Assembly (NCBI GenBank): GCA_000508965.1
Contig: BAHV02000016.1
Span: 189,853 to 253,852 of the forward strand
Direction: 5' to 3'
DNA: 64,000 nt
Origin: Dielma sp000508965
GTDB taxonomy: Bacteria > Bacillota_I > Bacilli_A > Erysipelotrichales > Erysipelotrichaceae
Shown here: one piece after another, positions 41,128 to 48,874 of the stretch
Layout: each line of letters opens with the position of its first letter
How positions within the stretch are numbered: the stretch's first letter is position 1
Translations under genes and position numbers: made by a program
The notes under the pieces: generated by a model
The model's input: the letters and a program-made list of their open reading frames with translations, nothing else
Database searches by the model: none
Told to the model about the DNA's origin: nothing

Positions 41128-41955
41128 ATGTGTAATATAAATAGGAAAAAATCAGGCTTTACTTTGATTGAATTGATTGTAGTGATTGCAATCCTTGGAA
41201 TTTTAGCACTTTTTCTTGTGCCTAGTTTTCTTGGTTATGCAAAAGATGCGAAAGATGCAGTCTGCCGTGCTAATATGACAAGCATTGTCAGAGAATATGA
41301 AGCTTCGGCGGCTCATAATTCACCAGCATCAATGGCAGACGCTAAAAAGCTGCTGGCGGACATCTATGCTTCGCACAAGGCCGAAAGTGAAAATGGAAAC
41401 GGTTTTTATACTGGCGGTTCTTATACAGGAATCTGTTCTGAGGATGGCATATACGGCAATATGATCAGTGATGATTTTGCAGTTTTAACTATCCGATGCA
41501 GTGTTCACGGTGATGGAATCATCGATATTAAAGAATTGAGAGAACGCTTAGAGGCGATTAATTTTAGCGATATGAAACAATTTCCATATAACGATTTGAA
41601 TGCATATTTTGCGAACGGTAAAACTAACCTTGACAGTGAAGCAGTCAGCACGACCCCGGGTTCTTATGCTCCTTATTCTTCCCTGGCAGAAGCCGTGAGC
41701 GTTAAGCTAAAAGAACAGGGCATCGATACCACAAACCGAAGCTGGCGGATGTATAAACAAGGTGAAAGCACTTATAATTTATTTTTAACTGATCAGAAAA
41801 TTTCTTTGGATGATGTAACCGGCGGCAAGTGGATCAACTGTACGAAGTATGACATAAAAAATGACCAAGTAATTTATGGCAAAGTACAGGTCATAAAATC
41901 TCCTGATGGCAATTATCCGATTATTAATGGCGGATCATTTACAGAAATCAAATAA
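41128..41955 (+). CDS. Prepilin-type N-terminal cleavage/methylation domain protein
   Basis: A 275-residue pseudopilin-like protein. The type III signal CNINRKKSGFTLIELIVVIA contains the prepilin peptidase site G/F with Glu5 of the mature helix, followed by a hydrophobic helix to about residue 35. The rest is a soluble globular domain with four Cys residues, not matching a pilin family I know. No pilus ATPase, platform protein or peptidase is in the window, so it is an orphan that would need machinery elsewhere. Monocistronic, with its own -10 box and terminator. Confidence 0.88.
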   Translation: MCNINRKKSGFTLIELIVVIAILGILALFLVPSFLGYAKDAKDAVCRANMTSIVREYEASAAHNSPASMADAKKLLADIYASHKAESENGNGFYTGGSYTGICSEDGIYGNMISDDFAVLTIRCSVHGDGIIDIKELRERLEAINFSDMKQFPYNDLNAYFANGKTNLDSEAVSTTPGSYAPYSSLAEAVSVKLKEQGIDTTNRSWRMYKQGESTYNLFLTDQKISLDDVTGGKWINCTKYDIKNDQVIYGKVQVIKSPDGNYPIINGGSFTEIK

Positions 41956-41995
41956 AGTTATTTGCAGTGAAAACTTATTCAGATTAAAAACAATT

Positions 41996-42019
41996 AAAAG
42001 GCAGTTTCCTGCCTTTTAA
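41996..42019. terminator. Bidirectional terminator between the prepilin and ABC-F genes
   Basis: AAAAGGCAG and CTGCCTTTT perfect arms around TTTC. Confidence 0.85.
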
Positions 42020-42024
42020 TTAAG

Positions 42025-43578
42025 TTATAGTTCTAACTGCAGTTTGTCTATTTTGACTAACTGCTTTTCTTTTACTTGATAAATGGTTGTGCAAACCTCT
42101 TGAATATAACGCCGGTCATGCGATACCGATAGAATGCACCCCTTAAAATCACACAGGCATTCACGCAGAGCCGGATTGCTCATTGGAGACAAATTACGGG
42201 TTGGCTCATCAAGCAGCAGAACATTGCATTGCTGCATAATGAACCTCAATAAGAACAGCTTGGCTTTCTGCCCTTCACTCAACGAATGGATGGGTGCAGC
42301 CATTTCATCGCGGGTAAATTTCATACGTCCTAACATTTCTCTGGCTCTAGTCACCGTATCCTTATCGTGATCAGGTGCTAAAAAATCAACAGCAGCTCTC
42401 TCATACGGCATTTGTTCCTGATAATTCTGCGGCATAATGCCCAGCTTCAGATCGCTGCGATTTTTCAGCAGCTCGATAATCTGTTTCATCAAAGTGGTTT
42501 TCCCACAGCCATTGGGACCGATGAAGGCCACTTTTTCAAACCCTCTCACATGCAGCTCAAAAGGTTCAATCAATCGCTGATTCTCTACCTCGACGCAAAA
42601 ATCCGCATCTAAAATAACCTTGTTTGGGTTCCAGTCAAAGTCATCAAACATCACATCGATGGCTTCTTCAACAGTATCCAGCTTTGTGTAGCTTTCCTTT
42701 TCGAATCGTTTCTCCATACTTTTTACTGAATGCATTTTCTTTTTTAAAAGCTGAGCTGTATGCGGATCTTGACGGCTGCAACTATTTTGCGCATCGTGGA
42801 CTGCATTCAAAATCTTCAGCAGCTTCTCACGCTTCTTTTCATAGATTTCCTTTTCTTTATTTGCCAGCTGCTCCGCCTTAACAGCGGATGCCTGATGCTC
42901 CTTAACAAACTGATCGTAACCGATATTGTAAATTGAATGTCTTACTTTAGTTTTTTTATTGACTTGTTCCAGCAAAATAATCCGGGTTGCTGTTCTTGAC
43001 AGCAGTGTTTCATCATGACTGACATACAATAAAGCGCCCTCATATTCATTCATAAAGCGTTCCAGCCACACTAAGGTATCCAGATCTAAATCATTCGTTG
43101 GTTCATCTAAGAGCAAGACATCATAATGCCTGCTCATTAATTTCAGCAATTGCAGTTTAACCTTTTCACCGCCGCTTAATGTTTTAATTAATTGCTGTGA
43201 TGACAGCATTAAAGGATCCATTCTTAATTGGACGCACAGCTTTTCCAAATTCATTAATTCATTGTATCTTTCATATGCAATCTCTTCATCCACGGTTTCT
43301 TTTAAACAATAATCACAGATTGTCGAATCAAACCAAGCTGAATCAAGCTTTTGACTCAGCATCCCGACCCGACAGTTATTTTTTTGAATCACACCGCTCA
43401 CACTGGCATACTGATCAATCAATGACTGATCGAAGACAGCTTTCAGCAATGTGCTTTTTCCATTGCCTTCTTCACCGATGATCGCTGCCTTATCATGACT
43501 GCTTAAAGTCAGGCAGAATTCATCAAGAAGAATTGATCCTTTAGCATTTTTTATTGTAAGATTTTTTATTATAAACAT
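42025..43578 (-). CDS. ABC-F family ATP-binding cassette protein
   Basis: About 517 residues with two ABC domains and no membrane segment. Domain 1: IGEEGNGKSTLLKAV, LSGGEKVKLQLL, VLLLDEPTNDLDLD. Domain 2: IGPNGCGKTTLMKQI, LSEGQKAKLFLL, VLLLDEPTRNLSP. A charged helical linker (residues about 235-300) between them is the P-site tRNA interaction motif typical of ABC-F. These proteins act on ribosomes, in translation control or antibiotic target protection. I start at ATG 43578; the frame extends 16 codons upstream without a ribosome site. A hairpin cradling the Shine-Dalgarno sequence sits before the start. Which subclass is not resolved. Confidence 0.9.
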   Translation of the reverse strand: MFIIKNLTIKNAKGSILLDEFCLTLSSHDKAAIIGEEGNGKSTLLKAVFDQSLIDQYASVSGVIQKNNCRVGMLSQKLDSAWFDSTICDYCLKETVDEEIAYERYNELMNLEKLCVQLRMDPLMLSSQQLIKTLSGGEKVKLQLLKLMSRHYDVLLLDEPTNDLDLDTLVWLERFMNEYEGALLYVSHDETLLSRTATRIILLEQVNKKTKVRHSIYNIGYDQFVKEHQASAVKAEQLANKEKEIYEKKREKLLKILNAVHDAQNSCSRQDPHTAQLLKKKMHSVKSMEKRFEKESYTKLDTVEEAIDVMFDDFDWNPNKVILDADFCVEVENQRLIEPFELHVRGFEKVAFIGPNGCGKTTLMKQIIELLKNRSDLKLGIMPQNYQEQMPYERAAVDFLAPDHDKDTVTRAREMLGRMKFTRDEMAAPIHSLSEGQKAKLFLLRFIMQQCNVLLLDEPTRNLSPMSNPALRECLCDFKGCILSVSHDRRYIQEVCTTIYQVKEKQLVKIDKLQLEL

Positions 43579-43583
43579 AGTTT

Positions 43584-43601
43584 CCGCACCTCCCAGTGCG
43601 G
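43584..43601 (-). promoter_or_regulatory. Hairpin presenting the ABC-F ribosome-binding site in its loop
   Basis: CCGCAC and GTGCGG arms with the loop TGGGAG on the minus strand, 5 bases before ATG 43578. The Shine-Dalgarno GGGAGG straddles loop and stem. Possible translational control; antibiotic-inducible ABC-F genes commonly have such leaders. Confidence 0.5.
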
Positions 43602-43764
43602 ATGATGAGATATAAATAAGAGACACAACGATTAAAACAGCAGTATTATGCGCTTGTTCCTTTAATTGCTTGATAGTTTCTTATTTATTTTCTCATCTTC
43701 TCACTTCCAATCATTTTATTCATTTTATCATAAAGTTAAATGCAATTCAAGCCTGTAAAACGAA

Positions 43765-43786
43765 CAAAAAACGCCCGTTAGGGCGT
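43765..43786 (-). terminator. Terminator of the tRNA operon
   Basis: ACGCCC and GGGCGT arms around a TAAC loop, then a T tract on the minus strand, 13 bases beyond tRNA-Gly. Confidence 0.85.
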
Positions 43787-43798
43787 ATCAAATGTTTT

Positions 43799-43872
43799 TG
43801 GAGCGGATGATGAGAATCGAACTCACGTAGTCAGCTTGGAAGGCTGAAGTTCTACCATTGAACTACATCCGC
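43799..43872 (-). tRNA. tRNA-Gly (anticodon TCC)
   Basis: 74 bases including encoded CCA. Acceptor GCGGATG/CATCCGC, anticodon loop CTTCCAA with stem TCAGC/GCTGA, T loop TTCGATT. Last gene of the operon. Confidence 0.96.
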
Positions 43873-43875
43873 AAA

Positions 43876-43951
43876 TGGTGACTCGTTGGAGATTCGAACT
43901 CCAGACCCTTTGATTAAAAGTCAAATGCTCTACCATCTGAGCTAACGAGTC
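43876..43951 (-). tRNA. tRNA-Lys (anticodon TTT)
   Basis: 76 bases with encoded CCA. Acceptor GACTCGT/ACGAGTC, anticodon loop CTTTTAA with stem TTTGA/TCAAA, T arm TGGAG-TTCGAAT-CTCCA. Confidence 0.96.
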
Positions 43952-43964
43952 AGTCATAAAAAAT

Positions 43965-44040
43965 TGGCTGGGGTAACTGGATTCGAACCAGTGAAATGCT
44001 AGAGTCAAAGTCTAGTGCCTTACCGCTTGGCTATACCCCA
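43965..44040 (-). tRNA. tRNA-Gln (anticodon TTG)
   Basis: About 76 bases with encoded CCA. Acceptor TGGGGTA/TACCCCA, anticodon loop CTTTGAC with stem CTAGA/TCTAG. Confidence 0.95.
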
Positions 44041-44049
44041 ATAAAAAAA

Positions 44050-44134
44050 TGGTGGGAGGGGGCAGATTCGAACTGCCGAACCGTTAAGGAACTGAGTTAC
44101 AGTCAGCCGCGTTTAGCCACTTCGCTACCCTCCC
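44050..44134 (-). tRNA. tRNA-Tyr (anticodon GTA)
   Basis: 85 bases with encoded CCA and a long class II variable arm. Acceptor GGGAGGG/CCCTCCC, anticodon loop CTGTAAC. Confidence 0.95.
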
Positions 44135-44146
44135 AGATTTTTTAAA

Positions 44147-44222
<76 letters not shown>

Positions 44223-44226
44223 ATAA

Positions 44227-44302
44227 TGGTGGAGGTTAACGGGCTCGAACCGCTGACCCTCTGCTTGTAAGGCAGACGCTCTCCCAACTGAGCTAAACCT
44301 CC
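44227..44302 (-). tRNA. tRNA-Val (anticodon TAC)
   Basis: 76 bases with encoded CCA. Acceptor GGAGGTT/AACCTCC, anticodon loop CTTACAA with stem TCTGC/GCAGA. First gene of the operon. Confidence 0.96.
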
Positions 44303-44342
44303 ATCGTATTAGCCATGGGCAATTCGCCCTTGACGCCTTAAT

Positions 44343-44371
44343 ATAATACCATTCGCTTTCTGCTATGTCAA
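44343..44371 (-). promoter_or_regulatory. Promoter of the tRNA operon
   Basis: A near-consensus TTGACA (44371-44366), a 17-base spacer and TATTAT (44348-44343) on the minus strand. The leader to tRNA-Val contains a small GGGC/GCCC hairpin. Confidence 0.85.
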
Positions 44372-44527
44372 CAACTTTTTTTAAAATTTTTACAATTTCT
44401 TATCCATCACAAAAGCGGGTTTAGATCAGCGGCAGTATACTCACTTCCTCAGATAGTTTGTCCTGATAAATCATCCTTATACATTATTAAATGTTTCTTA
44501 CAGTAAGCTCAAATAAGCGCCTTCCTG

Positions 44528-44556
44528 TTTGTAAATTCGCCTGAATATGCTATACT
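44528..44556 (+). promoter_or_regulatory. Promoter of the small membrane protein-alr operon
   Basis: TTTGTA, a 17-base spacer and TATACT, followed by TTAGGAGGAATACT and the ATG at 44579. Confidence 0.65.
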
Positions 44557-44578
44557 AGTAAAAGTTAGGAGGAATACT

Positions 44579-45007
44579 ATGATTCAAATATTCAATACCC
44601 AGGCACTCACCTCTCAGCAGCGCTTCACACGGGCAATTATTGCCGGAGGCATCAGCGCAGTCGTGATTGCTGTTGTCTATGGCGCATTGATGCAGTACAT
44701 ACATATTGAATCTTCTTTATTATTAATAGTCGTCGGTTATGGTATTGCCATGGCTGTCCAAAAAGCGGGCCGCGGTGTTCAGCAGCGTTTCTCGATACTT
44801 GGAGCAGTCTTATGCGTCATTGCCATTCTGATTGCAGATCTGATTACTTATTTTGGCTTTTCCGGATTGTTGAATCCAACTGCATGGCCGGCCTTCTTTA
44901 CAGCCTTGCTGCGGATGTATTTGAATGCCAGCATTCAAAGCTTATTAGCCATCGTATTCAGAGCTGCCGCTGTCGCTGTCGCTTATCAATATTCAAGAAT
45001 CGTATAA
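44579..45007 (+). CDS. Small hydrophobic membrane protein of unknown function
   Basis: A 142-residue protein with four predicted membrane segments (residues about 20-42, 45-60, 73-97 and 102-138) and no charged motif. I do not recognise the family. The second loop carries a basic cluster (QKAGRGVQQR), suggesting a cytoplasmic loop. Clear promoter and ribosome-binding site (TTAGGAGG). It precedes alr by 29 bases and is probably co-transcribed with it. A role linked to cell-wall precursors would be guesswork. Confidence 0.75.
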   Translation: MIQIFNTQALTSQQRFTRAIIAGGISAVVIAVVYGALMQYIHIESSLLLIVVGYGIAMAVQKAGRGVQQRFSILGAVLCVIAILIADLITYFGFSGLLNPTAWPAFFTALLRMYLNASIQSLLAIVFRAAAVAVAYQYSRIV

Positions 45008-45036
45008 TCTGCATAGACTAGAACGAGGTGAATGAC

Positions 45037-46152
45037 ATGTTCTATCGTGATACCTGGGCAGAGATCAATCTTGATGCCCTGCGGCATAATTGCCGTGAAA
45101 TACAGAAATTGACAAACAAAAAAATGATTGCTGTTTTAAAAGCCAACGCATATGGTCATTGTGATTACTGGGTTGCGAAAACAGCCATGGAAGAAGGCGC
45201 TGCCATGGTGGCAGTTGCCTATTTGGATGAAGCACTTTCACTTCGTAAACAAGGTTTTACCTCAGATATCCTCGTATTAGGTCATATTCGTGCTGCGGAT
45301 ATTCCGCTGGCACAGACACATCGGATTACTTTAACCGTTCTGAGTTTGGAATGGCTGAATGAATGCCTGTCATGTCATGATGACTTGTCCCATTTAAAGT
45401 TTCATTTAAAGGTTGATTCAGGCATGAACCGCATCGGCATGAAAACTTCTGATGAAATGAATACTGCCATCGCTCTGATAACGCAGTATAACGGAATCGT
45501 CGAAGGAATTTATACGCATTACGCTTGTGCGGATGAAGATCTGCATTATTGTGAAATGCAGTATCATACCTTTAAGGCTCTCGTTGATAAACTCTCAATC
45601 AAGCCTAAATGGATTCACTGTGAAAACAGTGCTGCCATCCTTCAGTTTCCTGATGAGCTTACCAATGCGGTAAGAGCCGGACTCATCCTTTACGGTGTCT
45701 CCCCCATCTCTACATCCGTTGATTTTCAGCCAGTGCTTTCACTTTACAGCAAGATTACCTGTGTTAAACAGATTCATGCCGGTGAATGTGTCGGTTATGG
45801 GGCAACTTACACAGCTAAAGGTGATGAATGGATCGCCACGCTGCCCATCGGTTACGCGGATGGTTTTATTCGAGCCAATCAGGGACGCTCGATGATCGTA
45901 GATGGCGAAGAAGTCGAAATTGTCGGCAGGATCTGTATGGATCAATGCATGATTCGGCTGAACAGCAGCAAGCCATTAGGGACCACCGTTGAAATTATAT
46001 CTAAGCAGATGCCTGTGACGCGCATCGCTGAGGAATTGAATACTATTTCTTATGAAATTCTCTGCTTGTTATCAGACCGTATCCCTCGTGTAATCATGGA
46101 AAAAGGTAAACAAAAAGCAACTGTAAACCTACGTCTGCACGAAACTTATTAA
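45037..46152 (+). CDS. alr: Alanine racemase
   Basis: About 371 residues. The PLP lysine is in MIAVLKANAYGH (near residue 37), and the second catalytic Tyr is in CVGYGATYTAKGDEWIA (near 255). HLKVDSGMNRIGMK and VGRICMDQCMIRL are family hallmarks. It supplies D-alanine for peptidoglycan. I choose ATG 45037 because GAGGTG lies at proper spacing; a GTG at 45028 overlaps that site. It follows a small membrane protein gene. No downstream terminator is obvious beyond an ACTCATA/TATGAGT hairpin at about 46177 that lacks a strong T run. Confidence 0.95.
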   Translation: MFYRDTWAEINLDALRHNCREIQKLTNKKMIAVLKANAYGHCDYWVAKTAMEEGAAMVAVAYLDEALSLRKQGFTSDILVLGHIRAADIPLAQTHRITLTVLSLEWLNECLSCHDDLSHLKFHLKVDSGMNRIGMKTSDEMNTAIALITQYNGIVEGIYTHYACADEDLHYCEMQYHTFKALVDKLSIKPKWIHCENSAAILQFPDELTNAVRAGLILYGVSPISTSVDFQPVLSLYSKITCVKQIHAGECVGYGATYTAKGDEWIATLPIGYADGFIRANQGRSMIVDGEEVEIVGRICMDQCMIRLNSSKPLGTTVEIISKQMPVTRIAEELNTISYEILCLLSDRIPRVIMEKGKQKATVNLRLHETY

Positions 46153-46202
46153 TCGTGTTTAAAAATGAATCACCGACTCATACTATGAGTGTTAATAAAA
46201 AT

Positions 46203-46230
46203 TTGAATTTTTTTCAAAATATATTATAAT
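46203..46230 (+). promoter_or_regulatory. Promoter of the Lys/Ala-rich protein gene
   Basis: TTGAAT, a 16-base spacer and TATAAT in a very AT-rich stretch, 32 bases before ATG 46263. Confidence 0.65.
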
Positions 46231-46262
46231 ATAGTTATGACTTGGGAATTAGGAGAAAGAAA

Positions 46263-46928
46263 ATGAAGAATCATAAAAAGAAGAAAGTTAGAAACAAACC
46301 AGTAAATAGAGGCATTCGTGTTTCTGAACAGACATCTGAAGAGCAGTTAGAGAAAATCGGCTTGGAAGCTGAAAAAATTTATCAGATGTTTATTGACAAT
46401 ATGAGTAAAGACCTTGACAGTCCGGATGTTTATAACTGTGTTATAGCATGGCAGGAGTATCTGACAAAGTATTATTATAAATGTACAGATATGATTCTTG
46501 CCCGCCTCGCTAATTTATATGTAACTGACAAGCGCTTCACAGAAAGTATGGATCAGTTCCAAATTGGCCTTGCAGGCTTTATGAGTCAGGCCATTAAAGC
46601 TTATCTGAGAAGAGATCTTCCTAAGCTTCCTAAAGCCGAAAAGCCAGCGCCTGCGGCAAAGGAAGATAAGGCCGAAGAAGTAAAAGCACCGGCTAAGAAA
46701 AAAGCGGTTAAAAAAACGGCCGCTGATGACGAAGCTGCGCCAATGAAAGCGGCTCCTAAAAAGACAGCTGCGAAAAAAACAGCCGCTAAGGCTGAGGCTA
46801 AAGCTGAAGAAACTGCTGAAAAGCCAAAGGCTGCCAGAAAACCGGCTGCTAAGAAAACGACTGAAAAGCCAACTGAGAAGAAGGCACCTGCTAAAAAAGC
46901 AGCTGCTAAGAAAACAGCTGAAAAATAA
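46263..46928 (+). CDS. Histone H1-like Lys/Ala/Pro-rich protein
   Basis: About 221 residues in two parts. Residues 1-120 are a mixed helical domain of unknown family, starting with a strongly basic patch (MKNHKKKKVRNKPVNRG). Residues 125-221 are a low-complexity tail of repeated (K)KTAAKK, KPAAKK and APAKKAAAKK units, as in eukaryotic histone H1 and bacterial H1-like proteins. Such tails bind DNA or RNA without sequence specificity. AGGAGA precedes ATG 46263; a TTG further upstream is less likely. Monocistronic with its own promoter and terminator. A role in nucleoid or ribosome organisation is inferred from the tail alone. Confidence 0.82.
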   Translation: MKNHKKKKVRNKPVNRGIRVSEQTSEEQLEKIGLEAEKIYQMFIDNMSKDLDSPDVYNCVIAWQEYLTKYYYKCTDMILARLANLYVTDKRFTESMDQFQIGLAGFMSQAIKAYLRRDLPKLPKAEKPAPAAKEDKAEEVKAPAKKKAVKKTAADDEAAPMKAAPKKTAAKKTAAKAEAKAEETAEKPKAARKPAAKKTTEKPTEKKAPAKKAAAKKTAEK

Positions 46929-46938
46929 GTATTTGATG

Positions 46939-46968
46939 ATCCCGCTCAAACGGCGGGATTTTATTTTA
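46939..46968 (+). terminator. Terminator of the Lys/Ala-rich gene
   Basis: ATCCCGC and GCGGGAT arms followed by TTTATTTT; the convergent ThrE gene ends 5 bases further. Confidence 0.75.
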
Positions 46969-46973
46969 CCGAT

Positions 46974-47420
46974 TTAATCTTTATCGCACATTGGCTTTGC
47001 CTTGGCTTCACTGAATGCTTTATAGAATGTTGAGACAACCATAATGCCTAAAGCGATGATGCCGGCACTGGCTAAGGTGGTAAGTCCAAAACTGCCTGCC
47101 GCTGCCATATCACCATTGACCAAATAAAGCATAGTCATATACATGCCTTTGCCGGGAACCAAGGGAATCAAACCGCTGATGGCAAAGGTTGTAACTGTCG
47201 TTTTCAGTATACGCGCCATAATTTCTGAATAAATTGAAAAACAAAGCGTCGCTGAAAAGAGTGTCAGCATGAGATTTACATTAAAAGCAATTCCCAATTC
47301 ATAAACAAAAGCAGCCAAGCCGCCGCCTAATGCTGAAAAGCATAATTGCCTGCCGCGGATATTAAATAAGAAGCCAAAGAAATAGATTGCGACGGTCGCC
47401 GATAAGACATGAATGATCAT
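46974..47420 (-). CDS. Threonine/serine exporter family protein, small subunit (DUF3815/ThrE C-terminal-like)
   Basis: About 148 residues with four to five helices, including LIPLVPGKGMYMTMLYLVNGD, the conserved loop of the ThrE C-terminal domain. I place the start at ATG 47420, which overlaps the stop of the larger subunit by 4 bases (ATGA). The frame runs 25 codons upstream but into the partner gene. Together with that partner it reconstitutes a split ThrE-type exporter of threonine, serine or related small molecules. Confidence 0.88.
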   Translation of the reverse strand: MIIHVLSATVAIYFFGFLFNIRGRQLCFSALGGGLAAFVYELGIAFNVNLMLTLFSATLCFSIYSEIMARILKTTVTTFAISGLIPLVPGKGMYMTMLYLVNGDMAAAGSFGLTTLASAGIIALGIMVVSTFYKAFSEAKAKPMCDKD

Positions 47421-48181
47421 AACAATCCCCCTACATTCATCCAGAATGTGATTGTAATACCAGCCCCCAATGCCAGCGCAACAGCAATCAGACAAGCCTC
47501 AATTCCGCGCGTCACGCCCGAAAGCAGATCCCCGGAGATGGAGTCACGGATCGCGTTGGTAATGGATAAGCCGGGAACCAGAAGCATCAGTGAGCCAATG
47601 ATAACCGCATCCTTACTCACACAGAATGAAATCGATTCAAAAATCAGCGCCAGCAAAGCAATGATTGATGATTCGATGGTAATCGTCACAAACGCATTAA
47701 TCTTTTTACACTCTAAAAAATTAGCGGCCGCCCGTACGGCCAAACCAACCGCAAAAGCGCAGAGAGCATCCTTAAGCGTGCCATTAAAATATAGAGTAAA
47801 GCAAAGGGCGATCATCGCCGATGCCAGATAACGCATCGACATGGCATACAGCGGCTCTTTTTCAATCTGCGCTAATTCATGTCCGACAGCTTCAATGCTT
47901 AAATGCTGTGAGCAGCAGCGGCGTGATAAATCATTGATTCGATTGATGCGTTCAAGATTCAAGGAACTGCCCTTTACCCGCACTACCTTAGAATAATTGC
48001 TGCCATCAAGCACAAAGGATACAAAAATACCGCTGGGTGTCACAAAGCTGCTGGCTTCCTCAACCTGATAATGCTCCATGATTCGGCTGATCGTTTCTTC
48101 CACCCGATATATTTCTGCGCCGCTTTCAAGCAGCAAACGGCCTGCTTTGGCCGATATATTAAGGATCAATTCTGGATTCAC
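47417..48181 (-). CDS. Threonine/serine exporter family protein, large subunit (DUF1212/ThrE N-terminal-like)
   Basis: About 254 residues. An N-terminal cytoplasmic domain (ISAKAGRLLLESGAEIYRVEETI, then TPSGIFVSF) is followed by five helices, with LVPGLSITNAIRDSISGDLLSG as the conserved loop. I choose GTG 48181, with GGAGGT 6 bases upstream, over the longer open frame from 48277. The C-terminal half is encoded by the downstream gene. This two-gene form of ThrE is common in Bacillota. Confidence 0.88.
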   Translation of the reverse strand: MNPELILNISAKAGRLLLESGAEIYRVEETISRIMEHYQVEEASSFVTPSGIFVSFVLDGSNYSKVVRVKGSSLNLERINRINDLSRRCCSQHLSIEAVGHELAQIEKEPLYAMSMRYLASAMIALCFTLYFNGTLKDALCAFAVGLAVRAAANFLECKKINAFVTITIESSIIALLALIFESISFCVSKDAVIIGSLMLLVPGLSITNAIRDSISGDLLSGVTRGIEACLIAVALALGAGITITFWMNVGGLL

Positions 48182-48283
48182 AGACTCACCTCCAATGTCG
48201 AGTCTACACCAAATACCAAGCCTTGACAAGTATAAAAGATAAAGACTATTGAATGATTTTTTAAACTTTTTTATCAAAAAGAA

Positions 48284-48312
48284 TTGAAATTTATCTTTTT
48301 ATACGTTATAAT
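48284..48312 (+). promoter_or_regulatory. tRNA-Leu promoter
   Basis: TTGAAA (48284-48289), a 17-base spacer and TATAAT (48307-48312), 12 bases before the mature tRNA. Confidence 0.8.
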
Positions 48313-48324
48313 ATCTAAGCACTT

Positions 48325-48411
48325 GCCCGAGTGGTGAAACTGGTAGACGCAGTGGACTCAAAATCCACCGGTAGCGATACTGTGCCGGTTCGAGTCCGGC
48401 CTCGGGCACCA
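48325..48411 (+). tRNA. tRNA-Leu (anticodon CAA)
   Basis: 87 bases with encoded CCA and long variable arm. Acceptor GCCCGAG/CTCGGGC, anticodon loop CTCAAAA with stem TGGA/TCCA, T arm CCGG-TTCGAGT-CCGG. Confidence 0.95.
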
Positions 48412-48421
48412 TATGCAGAAT

Positions 48422-48449
48422 ACTCTCAAGTTAGCTTGAGAGTTTTTTT
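48422..48449 (+). terminator. tRNA-Leu terminator
   Basis: ACTCTCAAG and CTTGAGAGT arms around TTAG, followed by seven T residues. Confidence 0.9.
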
Positions 48450-48450
48450 A

Positions 48451-48477
48451 TGCAAAAAAAACAGCAAGCTGCTGTTT
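48451..48477 (-). terminator. Terminator of the cysteine desulfidase operon
   Basis: AAACAGCA and TGCTGTTT arms with a 3-base loop and eight T residues on the minus strand, 14 bases beyond the last stop. Confidence 0.85.
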
Positions 48478-48491
48478 AAAGTAGACTTAAA

Positions 48492-48866
48492 TCATTGAAT
48501 CTTTCGGCCAATCTTAAGCTGTTGACGCCACTGCGGCGCTTCCCCATCGTCTCCCCAATATTCATCCAGTTTACAGATCCGATCATCATCAAAGATAAAG
48601 AAGGAGCATACATGAAATGACTGATCAGCACTCCAGACATGACTGATCGTTAATATATAATCTTCATTGATTTCAATGCGTTCAACATTGCCATGCCAGT
48701 CACCCGGATAATCACAATTAGCCTTGACGAATTCTTCTCTGGTAAATTCTTCATTAGTGTTATGCCAGCGGATAATGGCATCCTCAGTGAACATTTCAGC
48801 TAAGCCCAATCGATCCTGTACTGCAATCTTATACCAGTAATCTTTAATAAATGCCTCAATATTCAT
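48492..48866 (-). CDS. SnoaL/NTF2-like small protein
   Basis: A 124-residue single-domain protein with the NTF2-like cone fold pattern: N-terminal helix (FIKDYWYKIAVQDRLGLAEM), FTEDAIIRWHNTN, then beta strands ending DDDRICKLDEYWGDDGEAPQW. It is close to the nuclear transport factor 2 family proteins widespread in Bacillota, whose functions range from small-ring enzymes to binding proteins. It follows the cysteine desulfidase gene by 8 bases, as its only operon partner. The conserved aromatic and acidic residues would line the pocket; no activity can be assigned. Confidence 0.85.
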   Translation of the reverse strand: MNIEAFIKDYWYKIAVQDRLGLAEMFTEDAIIRWHNTNEEFTREEFVKANCDYPGDWHGNVERIEINEDYILTISHVWSADQSFHVCSFFIFDDDRICKLDEYWGDDGEAPQWRQQLKIGRKIQ

Positions 48867-48874
48867 ACTTCCTC

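Noticed and set aside
43823..44008. Open frame across the tRNA cluster
   Set aside because: It lies within tRNA-Gly, tRNA-Lys and tRNA-Gln sequences and has no ribosome site; it is a shadow of RNA genes.
44303..44342. Small RNA or T-box before tRNA-Val
   Set aside because: The short GGGC/GCCC hairpin is simply the leader of the tRNA operon; there is no specifier or antiterminator bulge.
46515..46949. Antisense frame rich in Ser and Phe opposite the Lys/Ala-rich gene
   Set aside because: Composition is the mirror of the AAG/GCT repeats on the plus strand; there is no ribosome site or promoter.
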